Source: Collinsella aerofaciens (GTDB lineage: Bacteria; Actinomycetota; Coriobacteriia; Coriobacteriales; Coriobacteriaceae). From it: 64,000 bases of DNA. The translations under genes and the position numbers were made by a program. The stretch lies in assembly GCF_015548375.1 (NCBI RefSeq), contig NZ_JADMWW010000013.1:1-64000 (forward strand), in the 5' to 3' direction. Under the pieces are notes generated by a model, which saw only the letters and a list, made by a program, of their open reading frames with translations, did no database searches and was not told where the DNA came from. Below are positions 23,842-31,977 of this stretch, piece after piece; position 1 is the stretch's first letter, and each line of letters begins with the position of its first letter.

Positions 23842-24351
23842 ATGGCATACAGCGACTACGGCGCGTTCGTGTACCTCAACGGCGAGCGCAGAACCGACAA
23901 GGAGGACGTAGGCGTATACGACACCGACGAGGGTTCCCTGCCTACTGGACTCCGCGTGTACGCGAACATCATGAAGCACCATGACGGATTCGAGTGGTTC
24001 GAGTTCTCGCACCATGGAGTCATGGGCGACGGCAATGTCCGCGTCGGGTGCTACAAGCAGGGTTGGCCGGAGGTCTACGAGTGGGAGGACGGCGAGGACA
24101 AGCCGACCATATACACGTTCGATGTCCTTTCCCGCAGGTTCGGGTGGGACGGTTACGAGGAGTACGGCGACACGAGGTACGCCGCAGACGAGTACGACGA
24201 GGAGTTCGACTTCCTTGGATGGCACTTCCACTTCTGGGGCGACGATACCGGCGGTACTCCGAGGTACGGGGCGACCATGAGCCGCGACGGAGAGACCTGG
24301 GAGTGCGACTACGACTGTATGTTTGGAGCTGGTTTCGATGACATTCACTAG
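23842..24351 (+). CDS. acidic, aromatic-rich unknown protein (169 aa)
   Basis: GAAGGAGG precedes the ATG. The product is very acidic and rich in Tyr, Trp, Phe and Gly (RRFGWDGYEEYGDTRYAADE, then FLGWHFHFWGDD). Small, strongly acidic phage proteins often mimic DNA or block host factors, but no known family was recognised. Its end overlaps the next gene by 14 bases. Confidence 0.55.
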   Translation: MAYSDYGAFVYLNGERRTDKEDVGVYDTDEGSLPTGLRVYANIMKHHDGFEWFEFSHHGVMGDGNVRVGCYKQGWPEVYEWEDGEDKPTIYTFDVLSRRFGWDGYEEYGDTRYAADEYDEEFDFLGWHFHFWGDDTGGTPRYGATMSRDGETWECDYDCMFGAGFDDIH

Positions 24352-24538
24352 CGAAGAGCGACGCGAGATGGCTGAGAACCTGCGACACCTGACCATCGGC
24401 CACTCCATCCAGTACAAGGAGCAGTTCTTCGACGAGCTTGCCGAGGTGGTGGTCGGCTTCGAGGACTACCATGACTTCGATGTTGTCCTCGATAAGCTCG
24501 CTGATCTCATTGACCCGGAAGGGGGAGACGATGATTAA
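24338..24538 (+). CDS. small paralogous family protein lacking the zinc ribbon (66 aa)
   Basis: Starts MTFTSEERREMAENLRHL and ends with LDKLADLIDPEGGDDD. The first and middle parts match the genes at 24531 and 25154 but the C-terminal zinc ribbon is absent. Function unknown. Confidence 0.6.
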   Translation: MTFTSEERREMAENLRHLTIGHSIQYKEQFFDELAEVVVGFEDYHDFDVVLDKLADLIDPEGGDDD

Positions 24539-24899
24539 CGACGAGGAGCGCAAGCGAGCGGTGGCTGAGTTGCGCGAAGCATCGACCGGGGCATACCGCC
24601 ACGTTGATTCACTCGACGTGATTGCAAACTCAATCGGCGTCGAGGTGGACGGCAAGTTCATTCACGAGGTTGAGAACGAGACGTACGCGGCCCTTGCAGA
24701 CCTAATCGACCGTCCGACATGTCACAACGTCGCCGACTACACCAAGGAATCATTCAAGTGCTCAGAGTGCGGGTGCAGCGTGCTGGTGCCCGGCGACAGG
24801 CCGGACGGTGTGCTCGTCGTGACCTCCGAGGCGTTCCCAGTCGACTGGTACTCATGCCCGGTCTGCGGGGCGGTGGTGGTGGAAGATGAAGCGTATTAA
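24531..24899 (+). CDS. paralogous family protein with zinc ribbon (122 aa)
   Basis: Begins MINDEERKRAVAELREAS, has YAALADLIDRPTCHNVADY and a C-terminal rubredoxin-like ribbon CSECGC...CPVCG. It shares this plan with the gene at 25154. Coupled to both neighbours. Possibly a nucleic-acid or host-protein binding factor; function unknown. Confidence 0.62.
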   Translation: MINDEERKRAVAELREASTGAYRHVDSLDVIANSIGVEVDGKFIHEVENETYAALADLIDRPTCHNVADYTKESFKCSECGCSVLVPGDRPDGVLVVTSEAFPVDWYSCPVCGAVVVEDEAY

Positions 24900-25161
24900 G
24901 TTCGCAAGGCCGGTCGATTGCCCGACGTGCGGTGCGACCCCGTCGCACCAGAAGTGGAAGCCGCGCAAGCTGGTCTACACCAACGAGATGGTCGCGATAG
25001 GGGACGTCGACCCAGTCGACGCCGTCCACTGCCCTAGGTGCGACCTCGTCTTCGGCGTCGTGCATTACGAGCATGACGACACGTACATCACGAGCTGGAC
25101 CGAGTTCGAGACTGTCCCACGGTATTGCCCGTGGTGTGGGGAGGATTTGACTGATGATTAG
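24886..25161 (+). CDS. small zinc-ribbon protein with three CxxC pairs (91 aa)
   Basis: Contains CPTC (residues 12-15), CPRC near 48 and CPWC near 83. Three CxxC pairs in 91 residues imply one or two zinc sites. It overlaps the genes before and after it. No family is recognised beyond zinc ribbon. Confidence 0.58.
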   Translation: MKRIKFARPVDCPTCGATPSHQKWKPRKLVYTNEMVAIGDVDPVDAVHCPRCDLVFGVVHYEHDDTYITSWTEFETVPRYCPWCGEDLTDD

Positions 25162-25498
25162 CGACGAGCAGCGCCGCGAGGCGGCGGCGAGCCTGCGCGG
25201 GTCGAGGGGCTTCTTCAACAGCCTGCCGAGGACCGTCCTCGAGCCGTTCATATTCGACATCTTCGAGCGCGTGCTCGAGTGCGTCGGCTATACGGAGGGC
25301 AACGTATTCGACTATCTCGCCGACCTCGTCGACCGCGGCGAGTGCGAGAACGTCTACGACGGGAGCGTCCAGGACTCGTGCGACAACGGCTTCCTGTGCT
25401 CGGTCTGCGGCTGCAAGGTCGAGGACGAGGAGCACTACCGCGTGAGCGGCGTCTGGAACTATTGCCCGCAGTGCGGGAGGAAGGTGCGGCATGGCTGA
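25154..25498 (+). CDS. paralogous family protein with zinc ribbon (114 aa)
   Basis: Begins MISDEQRREAAASLRGS, has FDYLADLVDRGECENVYDG in the centre and CSVCGC...CPQCG at the end, the same plan as the gene at 24531. The pair may have arisen by duplication inside the prophage. Function unknown. Confidence 0.62.
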   Translation: MISDEQRREAAASLRGSRGFFNSLPRTVLEPFIFDIFERVLECVGYTEGNVFDYLADLVDRGECENVYDGSVQDSCDNGFLCSVCGCKVEDEEHYRVSGVWNYCPQCGRKVRHG

Positions 25499-25757
25499 CG
25501 AGATGAGGCCGGCGCCGTCGCCGTCCGTCGACCTGTGGAGACCGGATGGCCCCGCCGCGAGGGCCGCGGCCGCCATCATGGCCAACGCGGTGGCGAGCTT
25601 CAACGAGGCCCTCGTGCCCGCGCTGCGCGGCGTGAGGCGCGAGGCGAGGGCGCTCTGCAAGAGGCTCGACCCGAAATGGAGGCGCGCCCGGATTCGCGCG
25701 CTCAAGAGGTCCCGCCGCAACGTGGAGACGCTCAAGCGCGAGGGGAGGTGCAGGTGA
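25491..25757 (+). CDS. basic helical protein of unknown function (88 aa)
   Basis: The C-terminal half is strongly basic (KWRRARIRALKRSRRNVETL), so it may bind nucleic acid. Overlaps both neighbours. Not recognised. Confidence 0.5.
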   Translation: MADEMRPAPSPSVDLWRPDGPAARAAAAIMANAVASFNEALVPALRGVRREARALCKRLDPKWRRARIRALKRSRRNVETLKREGRCR

Positions 25758-25978
25758 TGGCGACCGAGTACGTTCTGGACGCCGACAAGATCGCCCATTG
25801 GCGCATCGACAACCACGTCCCGCTGAAGCAGCTGGCGCGCGCCGCCGGGGTGAACCTCAGCAGCCTGAGCCATGCCATCAGCAACGGCAGGGAAGTGAAG
25901 ATGAACCTGCTGCTCAATCTGGCGGAGGCGATGGGCGAAGACCCGCGCGACATCGTGAGGAAGAAGGTGGAGAGATGA
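25757..25978 (+). CDS. small helix-turn-helix protein (73 aa)
   Basis: ATG overlaps the previous stop, and GGGGAGGTG lies upstream. The sequence DKIAHWRIDNHVPLKQLARA, AGVNLSSLSHAISNGREVK and LLNLAEAMGEDPRDIV is an XRE-type HTH. It may regulate the middle or late operon, which starts just downstream. Confidence 0.65.
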   Translation: MATEYVLDADKIAHWRIDNHVPLKQLARAAGVNLSSLSHAISNGREVKMNLLLNLAEAMGEDPRDIVRKKVER

Positions 25979-26163
25979 GATTCGAGATAATCGAGCGCCA
26001 CATCATCGACGTGCCTGACAGCGAGCTCACGGACGGCGAGCGCCCCTTGGGCAAGATGGCGCTCGTTGAGGTTCTCGACGTCATCGCGGAGAACCCGCGC
26101 AGGTTCATCGAACGGTACGAGATGTACCGCGAGGAGGTGATCCGCCTTGGGGGCAAGCTGTGA
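25975..26163 (+). CDS. small unknown protein (62 aa)
   Basis: ATG overlaps the HTH stop. Predicted beta strand then helices (ALVEVLDVIAENPRRFIERY). Overlaps the next gene by 17 bases. Function unknown. Confidence 0.5.
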   Translation: MRFEIIERHIIDVPDSELTDGERPLGKMALVEVLDVIAENPRRFIERYEMYREEVIRLGGKL

Positions 26164-26431
26164 TCCGGGCTACAACCTCCCGGACGGATGCACCGGCGCG
26201 GCAATCGACAGGCACTTCGGCGAGGGCAAGCCCACTTGCGCCGAGTGCATCAAGATGTACGAGTGCTGCTGCGACTACGGCATCTGCGAGGTGGAGTTCG
26301 ACGACGCCTTCCGGGAGAAGTTCGACGGGGCGGACGCGGAGCCGGGCGACGTCGCCTATTGGGCGCTCCCGTGGATAGCGGACCACATGAGGGACATGCA
26401 GGAGGAAGCGTGCGCCATGTTCTGTGGCTGA
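26147..26431 (+). CDS. small cysteine-rich unknown protein (94 aa)
   Basis: Likely TTG start at 26147 with GAGGAGG 10 bases upstream. Contains CAECIKMYECCCDYGIC, a compact Cys cluster, and an acidic C-terminus. Not recognised; possibly metal-binding. Confidence 0.5.
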   Translation: MGASCDPGYNLPDGCTGAAIDRHFGEGKPTCAECIKMYECCCDYGICEVEFDDAFREKFDGADAEPGDVAYWALPWIADHMRDMQEEACAMFCG

Positions 26432-26532
26432 TGCCGCTGGCGGCGCTCACCGCGCTGCTGGCGTGGGCGGCGAGGTCCGCATGGGCGCTCGCCGTGGTTC
26501 TGACCGTTCTCGTGCGCATGGCGTGCGGGTGA
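26410..26532 (+). CDS. small membrane peptide (40 aa)
   Basis: GTG start at 26410 with AGGAGGAAGC directly upstream; an internal ATG at 26431 overlaps the previous stop. Almost the whole chain is hydrophobic (WLMPLAALTALLAWAARSAW), a single membrane helix. Function unknown. Confidence 0.5.
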   Translation: MRHVLWLMPLAALTALLAWAARSAWALAVVLTVLVRMACG

Positions 26533-26546
26533 GATTGGAGGATTGA

Positions 26547-26669
26547 ATGGACGAGATTGGAAGGCTGATCGGCAGGCTCATCGGGTGCCTCATCATGACG
26601 GTGCTCGTGTTGCTGTGCGTCGCCGCAGTGCTGTGGTGCATGCAGCTGGTCGTGGGGCTGGTCGCATGA
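26547..26669 (+). CDS. small membrane peptide (40 aa)
   Basis: Begins MDEIGRLIGRLIGCLIMTVL and is hydrophobic to the end, a single membrane segment. TTGGAGGATTGA precedes it and its stop overlaps the next start. Function unknown. Confidence 0.5.
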   Translation: MDEIGRLIGRLIGCLIMTVLVLLCVAAVLWCMQLVVGLVA

Positions 26670-26866
26670 GTGCGGGCGAGAGGGTGGCGCGGCAGCTCCG
26701 CGACGCCGCGGCCCTGCTGGAGTCCATGGCGGAAGACGTGGCGGGGGACATCGACGAGAGGTTCGTGCTGCCGCCCATAACGCTCACCATCAAGATAGGA
26801 AGCACCGACGAGACCCCGACCCTGTCGGTGAAGAAGGACTACCTCGCGAGGAAGCGCCTGGCATGA
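26666..26866 (+). CDS. small unknown protein (66 aa)
   Basis: ATG overlaps the previous stop (ATGA). Helical N-terminus (RQLRDAAALLESMAEDVAGD) and a beta-like C-terminus. Overlaps the HNH gene. Function unknown. Confidence 0.5.
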   Translation: MSAGERVARQLRDAAALLESMAEDVAGDIDERFVLPPITLTIKIGSTDETPTLSVKKDYLARKRLA

Positions 26867-27144
26867 CGTGGAGCTCCAACGGCAACGCCGAGCGCAAGCT
26901 CAAGGCGAGGCTCCGCGCCGAGGGCAGGCCGTGCCACATATGCGGACAGCCCATAGACTACAGCCTGCCGCCCGGCACGCCGTGGAGCTTCGAGGCCGAC
27001 CACGTGGTGCCGAGGGCGAGGGGCGGCGCGGTGCTGGACTACGCGAACCTCGACGCGGCGCACCGCATCTGCAACCAGAGGAAGGGCAAGCACATGCCGG
27101 GCGACGCGAGGCCCGTCGAGATAAGGCGCACGAGGCTGTTCTGA
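26863..27144 (+). CDS. HNH endonuclease next to the terminase genes
   Basis: The 93-residue protein has CHICGQPID, FEADHVVPRARGGAVLDYAN and HRICNQRKGKHMP, a complete HNH fold with two zinc-binding Cys pairs and the catalytic His. HNH proteins directly upstream of terminase are known partners for genome packaging in cos-type phages such as HK97. It lies immediately before a GC-rich non-coding region that could be the packaging site. Confidence 0.88.
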   Translation: MTWSSNGNAERKLKARLRAEGRPCHICGQPIDYSLPPGTPWSFEADHVVPRARGGAVLDYANLDAAHRICNQRKGKHMPGDARPVEIRRTRLF

Positions 27145-27390
27145 AGGCTCGAGACAACTGAATAGGCGGGGCTGAAAAGCCAAACTGGAGGCGCGGTCGT
27201 TTGCTCGGCTGCGCCACACTGCTTTTTGGGGCGCTGAGCCGCCGATGGCGGGGGCATTGCCCCTCCCCGGGGGTGCACGGACACCCATGCTTGCCAGTGC
27301 CGATTTCCCCCCGCCCCATGACCCCAGGGCGGGGGTAGGCCGCGAATCTCACCCGCGTCGCACAATGCGGGCACGAGAAAGGAGGCCGGG
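27145..27390. other. non-coding region, candidate cos/packaging site
   Basis: This 246-base gap between HNH and terminase is rich in inverted repeats: a 9-bp perfect pair CCCCCGCCC/GGGCGGGGG at 27308-27316 and 27327-27335, plus GGGGCA-T-TGCCCC and GGGTG/CACCC repeats between 27253 and 27290. No gene is seen. Its place fits a cos site, but the cut position cannot be told. Confidence 0.45.
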
Positions 27391-27822
27391 ATGCCGGAGA
27401 TGCCGGAATCGGTCGCATCCGACGACTATCAATCGCAGATCTGGGCGAGCGTCACCGCATCGGGGCGCTTCTCCGACGAGGACGCGCCGAACCTCGCGCT
27501 GCTGTGCTACTGGCACGCCGTGGCGAAGGCCGCGGAGGATGCCATGAGCAAGGGCAAGTCCGTGAAGGTGCTCGACCCCGTCGGCTACAAGCCCGTCAAG
27601 GCGAAGAACGGCAGGCACGCCATCATGGAGCGCCCGCACCCCGCCGTGTCCGTGCTCAAGCAGGCGACCGCCGAGATACGCGCGCTCAACGAGCTGCTTG
27701 GGCTGTCGCGCAAGGCGGTGCCCATCCAGGTGCAGCAGGCGCGTCCGCAGAGCGATGGCGCTAGGGTGCTGAGCCTCATGTTCGCCGACCGCGAGCGCAA
27801 GGCCAAGGCGGCGGGCGCCTGA
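27391..27822 (+). CDS. terS: terminase small subunit (P27 family)
   Basis: AAAGGAGG precedes the ATG. The 143-residue protein has a helical DNA-binding part and the P27-like ending VSVLKQATAEIRALNELLGL followed by a basic tail. It recognises the packaging site and passes DNA to the large subunit, whose start overlaps its stop. Confidence 0.85.
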   Translation: MPEMPESVASDDYQSQIWASVTASGRFSDEDAPNLALLCYWHAVAKAAEDAMSKGKSVKVLDPVGYKPVKAKNGRHAIMERPHPAVSVLKQATAEIRALNELLGLSRKAVPIQVQQARPQSDGARVLSLMFADRERKAKAAGA

Positions 27823-29243
27823 TGGAGCCCAGGCAGACGCCGACATACGAGGCGAACGTCCCGGAGGACCTCAGCGGCGACGGCGGGATGGCGTGCGAGC
27901 TCGCGACCGCCTACTTCGGCGACCCGCTCCCGTGGCAGCCGCACCTGCTCGACGCGATGCTGGCCCGCGATGCGCGCGACAAGTACCTGCTGCGCACGCT
28001 GGGCATCTCCATCCCGCGCCAGAACGGAAAGAGCTGGGTCGTGCGAGCAAGGTGCTTCTACGGCGCGCTCAACGGCGAGAAGATCCTGTACACCTGCCAG
28101 CACGGCGACACATCCGACCAGATGTTCAAGGAGCTGTCACAGCCGTTCGAGGACGAGGACGAGACCGATCTGCGCAACCTCCTGCTCGCCGTGCGCAAGA
28201 CGAACGGGCAGCAGGCCATCAGCCTCAAGAACGGCGGACTCATCCGCTTCACCACCCGCACCAACTCGCTGGCGCGAGGCAAGACCTACGACGTGCTCAT
28301 CTACGACGAGGCGCAGGAGCTCACGGACACGCAGCAGGCGGCGTCCCTGCCTGCCATCTCGGCGAGCGCGATGCACAACCCGCAGACCATCTACCTCGGA
28401 ACGCCGCCAGGCCCCGACAACGTCGGCACGGTGTTTCGCGACCTCCACGACGACGTGCACGACGGCGAGTCCGAGATGGCGTGGATCGAGTGGGGCGCGG
28501 ACGAGATAGGCGACGTCCACGACGAGTCCCGCTGGTACGAGTACAACCCGTCCATGGGCACCGTGCTCAACTACGAGGCCGTCAAGGGCGAGTCCGAGCA
28601 GATGCAGCCCGACGTGTTCGCGCGCGAGCGCCTCGGGTGGTGGGCGAAGACGGGAGGCTCGCTCCTCTACGCCCTGTCCTCCAAGAAGTGGGACGGGTGC
28701 CGACGCGACTCAGCGCCCACTGACGGAAAGCTCGCCTTCGGCGTGAAGTTCTCCGCAGACGGCTCCAACGCCGCGGTGTCCTGGGCGCTCGCCGACAGGG
28801 ACGGACCGTCCTACGTCGAGCTGTACGACGTGATGGGCGCTTCGGGCGGAACGGTCGCGATCTCGGACATGCTCCTGCGCAACCGAGACGAGATCGCGTG
28901 CGCCTGCATCGACGGCAAGTCCGGAGCGGACGCGCTCAAGCGGCGGATGCTCGACGGCGGCTTCAGCAAGTGCGCGCTCGTGATGGGCACGCCCGCAATC
29001 GTGCAGGCTGCGGCGTCGATGCTCAAGGACGAGGTCGACTCGGGCACGCTGTCTCACATCGAGTCGCCGGCGCTCGACGACTCGGCGCGCAAGTCGCTCA
29101 AGCGCGACATAGGCAGGGACGGATGGGGCTTCGCGGACGGCCCCGACTCCATCGCCGCCCCCATCGAGTCCGCATCGCTCGCCCTCTGGGCGGCGAGAAC
29201 CACGAAACGAGACCCGCGAAGGGAACAGGAGGCCAGCTTCTGA
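27822..29243 (+). CDS. terL: terminase large subunit
   Basis: The 473-residue protein has Walker A-like PRQNGKS near 65, Walker B VLIYDEAQ near 158, a coupling motif (YLGTPPG) near 191, and a nuclease domain with Asp in VKFSADGSNAAVSWAL near 309 and CIDGKSGAD near 365. It is the ATP-driven DNA packaging motor and endonuclease. Length is near the lower normal range for this class. Confidence 0.95.
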   Translation: MEPRQTPTYEANVPEDLSGDGGMACELATAYFGDPLPWQPHLLDAMLARDARDKYLLRTLGISIPRQNGKSWVVRARCFYGALNGEKILYTCQHGDTSDQMFKELSQPFEDEDETDLRNLLLAVRKTNGQQAISLKNGGLIRFTTRTNSLARGKTYDVLIYDEAQELTDTQQAASLPAISASAMHNPQTIYLGTPPGPDNVGTVFRDLHDDVHDGESEMAWIEWGADEIGDVHDESRWYEYNPSMGTVLNYEAVKGESEQMQPDVFARERLGWWAKTGGSLLYALSSKKWDGCRRDSAPTDGKLAFGVKFSADGSNAAVSWALADRDGPSYVELYDVMGASGGTVAISDMLLRNRDEIACACIDGKSGADALKRRMLDGGFSKCALVMGTPAIVQAAASMLKDEVDSGTLSHIESPALDDSARKSLKRDIGRDGWGFADGPDSIAAPIESASLALWAARTTKRDPRREQEASF

Positions 29244-30661
29244 TGGCAGCAGTGAACATGGAACTGGCGGGGCAGGTAGCATCCGCCGCAGGCTTGGAGC
29301 CGGGCGACGCGGCGCTCGTCCGCGAGCTCATGACCGTCTGGCGCGAGCATCGAGCCAGCAACCTCGAGCGCGAGGACTACTACCTCGGGCACGTGTCGGT
29401 GAAGGACCTCGGCATCGCCATGCCGGCGAGCCTCGCCAAGAAGATCAACCCGCGCGTGGACTGGCCCCGCAAGGCCGTGCACGCACTCGCCGACCGCTCC
29501 ATCTTCAACGGTTATACGTGCGCGGATGAGCAGACGAGCAAGGCCCTCCGCGCCATCTGCGAGTCGAACCAGCTAGAGCGCCTCTACCGCAAGAACCTCA
29601 TCGGCGAGCTGAAGCACTGCTGCGGCTTCTGGACCGTGACAGACGGCGGCGGCTACCCGGTCATCTCGGCGTACCCCGCCACCGCGGCGGCGGCGCTCTG
29701 GGACGACGCTCGCAAGGCCATCAGGGCGGGACTCGTCGTGGCTGAGTCCAAGAAGATGCCCGGCGACACCGAGCGCGTGCCGACCGTGGTGCACCTGCTC
29801 ACCGACGACAGCCTCGTGGTGCTCACGCGCGACGGCGGCTCGTGGGTAGCCGAGTACCGCGAGCACTCGATGGGGCGCTGCCTCATGGAGCCGATGGCAC
29901 ACGGCGCGACTCTCGAGCGCCCCTTCGGCACCTCGCGCATCAGCCGCTCCGTGATGAGCATCACCGACGACGCCATCCGACAGCGCGCCCGCATGGAGGT
30001 CGCCGCCGAGGCCGCGACCCTGCCGCAGACGTGGCTTCTGGGAACCTACAAGAAGATGCTCAACGATGGCAACAAGTACGACGCGAGCATGGGCGCTGTC
30101 AACGAGATCACCAAAGACCCCGACGGCGACAAGCCCACGGTCTGGCAGTCCGCGCAGCTGCAGATGGCCCCGCTCACCGAGTACCTTCGCCAGCTCGCCT
30201 GCCAGATGTCCGCCGTGACCAACGTGCCGGTGAGCTTCTTCGGAGTGTCCAACGACAACCCGTCCTCCTCGGACGCCATCGCCGCGTCCCTCGAGCCTCT
30301 TGTCATCGACGCCAAGAACCTCAACCGCGACAACGGCACGGCGCTGCGCAACGTGGCCTACATGGCGCTCGCCGTGGCGAACGGCACCGATTTCGCCACC
30401 GAGCGCGATGCGGGGCATGAGATCAACCCGCGATTCCTCAGCCCGGCGTACCCGTCCACGGTGAGCCTGTCCGACGCGCTGCTCAAGCAGGTGCAGGCGC
30501 TCCCGAAGCTCGCCAACTCCACGGTCGCCTACGAGATGCTCGACTACACGGACGAGCAGATCCAGCGCATCGAGTCGGATGCCAAGAAGGCGCAGGCGGG
30601 CGCGGCTATCGCATCGCTGTTCGAGCCGAAGGAGGGCGAGAATGGCGGCGGTGCCGACTAG
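29243..30661 (+). CDS. phage portal protein (SPP1 gp6-like)
   Basis: The 472-residue protein follows TerL in a TGATG junction. It shows features of the SPP1-type portal family: KINPRVDWPRKAVHALADRS near the N-terminus, YREHSMGRC, SRSVMSITDDAIRQRARMEV and SFFGVSNDNPSSSDAIAASL. It forms the dodecameric ring through which DNA enters the head. Confidence 0.92.
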   Translation: MAAVNMELAGQVASAAGLEPGDAALVRELMTVWREHRASNLEREDYYLGHVSVKDLGIAMPASLAKKINPRVDWPRKAVHALADRSIFNGYTCADEQTSKALRAICESNQLERLYRKNLIGELKHCCGFWTVTDGGGYPVISAYPATAAAALWDDARKAIRAGLVVAESKKMPGDTERVPTVVHLLTDDSLVVLTRDGGSWVAEYREHSMGRCLMEPMAHGATLERPFGTSRISRSVMSITDDAIRQRARMEVAAEAATLPQTWLLGTYKKMLNDGNKYDASMGAVNEITKDPDGDKPTVWQSAQLQMAPLTEYLRQLACQMSAVTNVPVSFFGVSNDNPSSSDAIAASLEPLVIDAKNLNRDNGTALRNVAYMALAVANGTDFATERDAGHEINPRFLSPAYPSTVSLSDALLKQVQALPKLANSTVAYEMLDYTDEQIQRIESDAKKAQAGAAIASLFEPKEGENGGGAD

Positions 30662-31913
30662 CCTGCTGGACGAGCTGACCGATGAGGTGAACGCGCTGTC
30701 GGCAGACGCCCAGGCGAAGGTGAGGCCGGCGCTCGAGTCCCTGCTGTCGAGCTGGGAGCGCGGTGGTGGCGGCGATGTCGCCGCTCTCCGCGAGAGGGCG
30801 TACGAGACGATCGAGGCGGTGCTCGGGTACTACGCCGACACGTGCGCCGCCGCCAGGGCAGCCGAATACTACGACGCGGTCAGGGCGTCGCAGGGCTTCC
30901 CCGGGAAGTATCGGGCGGTCGCCGAGTCCATGCGAGACCCGGACGCCACGCTCGGCGCGGTTAGGTATTTCATCGGCAAGGTCGTCGAGGGCGCCCCCGA
31001 GGTCTTTGTCTCGCGGTGCGTCACGAGGGTCGACGAGGAGATCAGGCGCGCCGCCAACAGGTGCGTCGCCCACAACGCGCGCAAAGACCCGGCGAAGCCG
31101 TGGTACGCCCGCGTTCCCCGTGGCGAGACGTGCGGGTTCTGCCTCATGCTCGCGTCGTTCGGCTTCTACGCCAAGACCGAGGCGGCGGCGGAGCACTCGC
31201 ACGCGCACTGCGACTGCCGAATCGTTCCCGGCTTCGACGGGGTGACCACAGTCAAGGGATACGACCCTGACGGGATGTACGAGAGGTATAACGACTGCCT
31301 GGCCGCGCTCGGAGGCCGCGACGGCATCGCCTCCGACTGGTACGCAATGCCGGAGGACGAACGCGAAGCGCTCGTGAGGCGCCACGGCAACAAGGAGGGG
31401 AAGGCGTACACCGCCTACCTCAACAACCGCGTCGCATCCGAGATAGAGCTACGCGACCCGTCCTGGTACGCCGGCGGCGAGCATAAGGGCATAACGTTCA
31501 CGGACGATGCGGTGAGGCGCGACAAGGTAAAGAGGTGGAGGGTAGACCCCGGAGAGAGGAGAACCGCAGAGAAGCTGGCGGCACTGGGCTACAAGACCGA
31601 GTTCTGGGAAGACGAGGTGCACCTGAAGAGCGAGAACGCGCAGGGAAAAACGACCGTAAGCCGCGCCGACCTGTCCACGGGCATCGAAATCAAGACCGTA
31701 TACACGTCGAAATCGGAGAACACGTTCAAGTCGCACATGAAGTCCGTGGCCAACAAGAGCGGGGTGCGGTTCGCCGTCTTCGACGTCAGCGAGAACAAGT
31801 CGGTTACCGACAGCCAAGCCGAAGCGTGGATACGCAAGTACATGAAGAGGTACGGAATCGCCGAAGTGCGGATGCTGGGGCACGACGGGTCGCTCCAAAC
31901 GATAAAAAAATAG
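30642..31913 (+). CDS. MuF-like minor capsid protein with C-terminal nuclease-toxin-like domain
   Basis: Residues 1 to about 230 match the MuF/VG15 minor head family, with ARVPRGETCGFCLMLAS near 158 and HSHAHCDCRIVPGF near 184 (Cys/His metal cluster). Residues about 300-423 are a separate domain: GERRTAEKLAALGYKTEFWE, then ADLSTGIEIKTVYT near 343-353, an Asp...Glu-x-Lys arrangement of the PD-(D/E)XK nuclease fold seen in CdiA-type toxins. MuF proteins with toxin tails are known in prophages and are carried in the virion. No immunity gene follows. Overlaps the portal gene by 20 bases. Confidence 0.78.
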   Translation: MAAVPTSLLDELTDEVNALSADAQAKVRPALESLLSSWERGGGGDVAALRERAYETIEAVLGYYADTCAAARAAEYYDAVRASQGFPGKYRAVAESMRDPDATLGAVRYFIGKVVEGAPEVFVSRCVTRVDEEIRRAANRCVAHNARKDPAKPWYARVPRGETCGFCLMLASFGFYAKTEAAAEHSHAHCDCRIVPGFDGVTTVKGYDPDGMYERYNDCLAALGGRDGIASDWYAMPEDEREALVRRHGNKEGKAYTAYLNNRVASEIELRDPSWYAGGEHKGITFTDDAVRRDKVKRWRVDPGERRTAEKLAALGYKTEFWEDEVHLKSENAQGKTTVSRADLSTGIEIKTVYTSKSENTFKSHMKSVANKSGVRFAVFDVSENKSVTDSQAEAWIRKYMKRYGIAEVRMLGHDGSLQTIKK

Positions 31914-31959
31914 GCGGGAGCTGCATGTCTCAATAGGTGAGTCAAACAGCTTCCGCCTA
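31903..31959 (-). terminator. minus-strand terminator at the MuF stop codon
   Basis: A 13-bp stem (31911-31923 with 31947-31959, one G-U pair) with an inner partial hairpin is followed on the minus strand by seven T residues (A-run 31903-31909). No minus-strand gene is known to need it. Confidence 0.65.
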
Positions 31960-31977
31960 ATCTCATCATACCGCATG

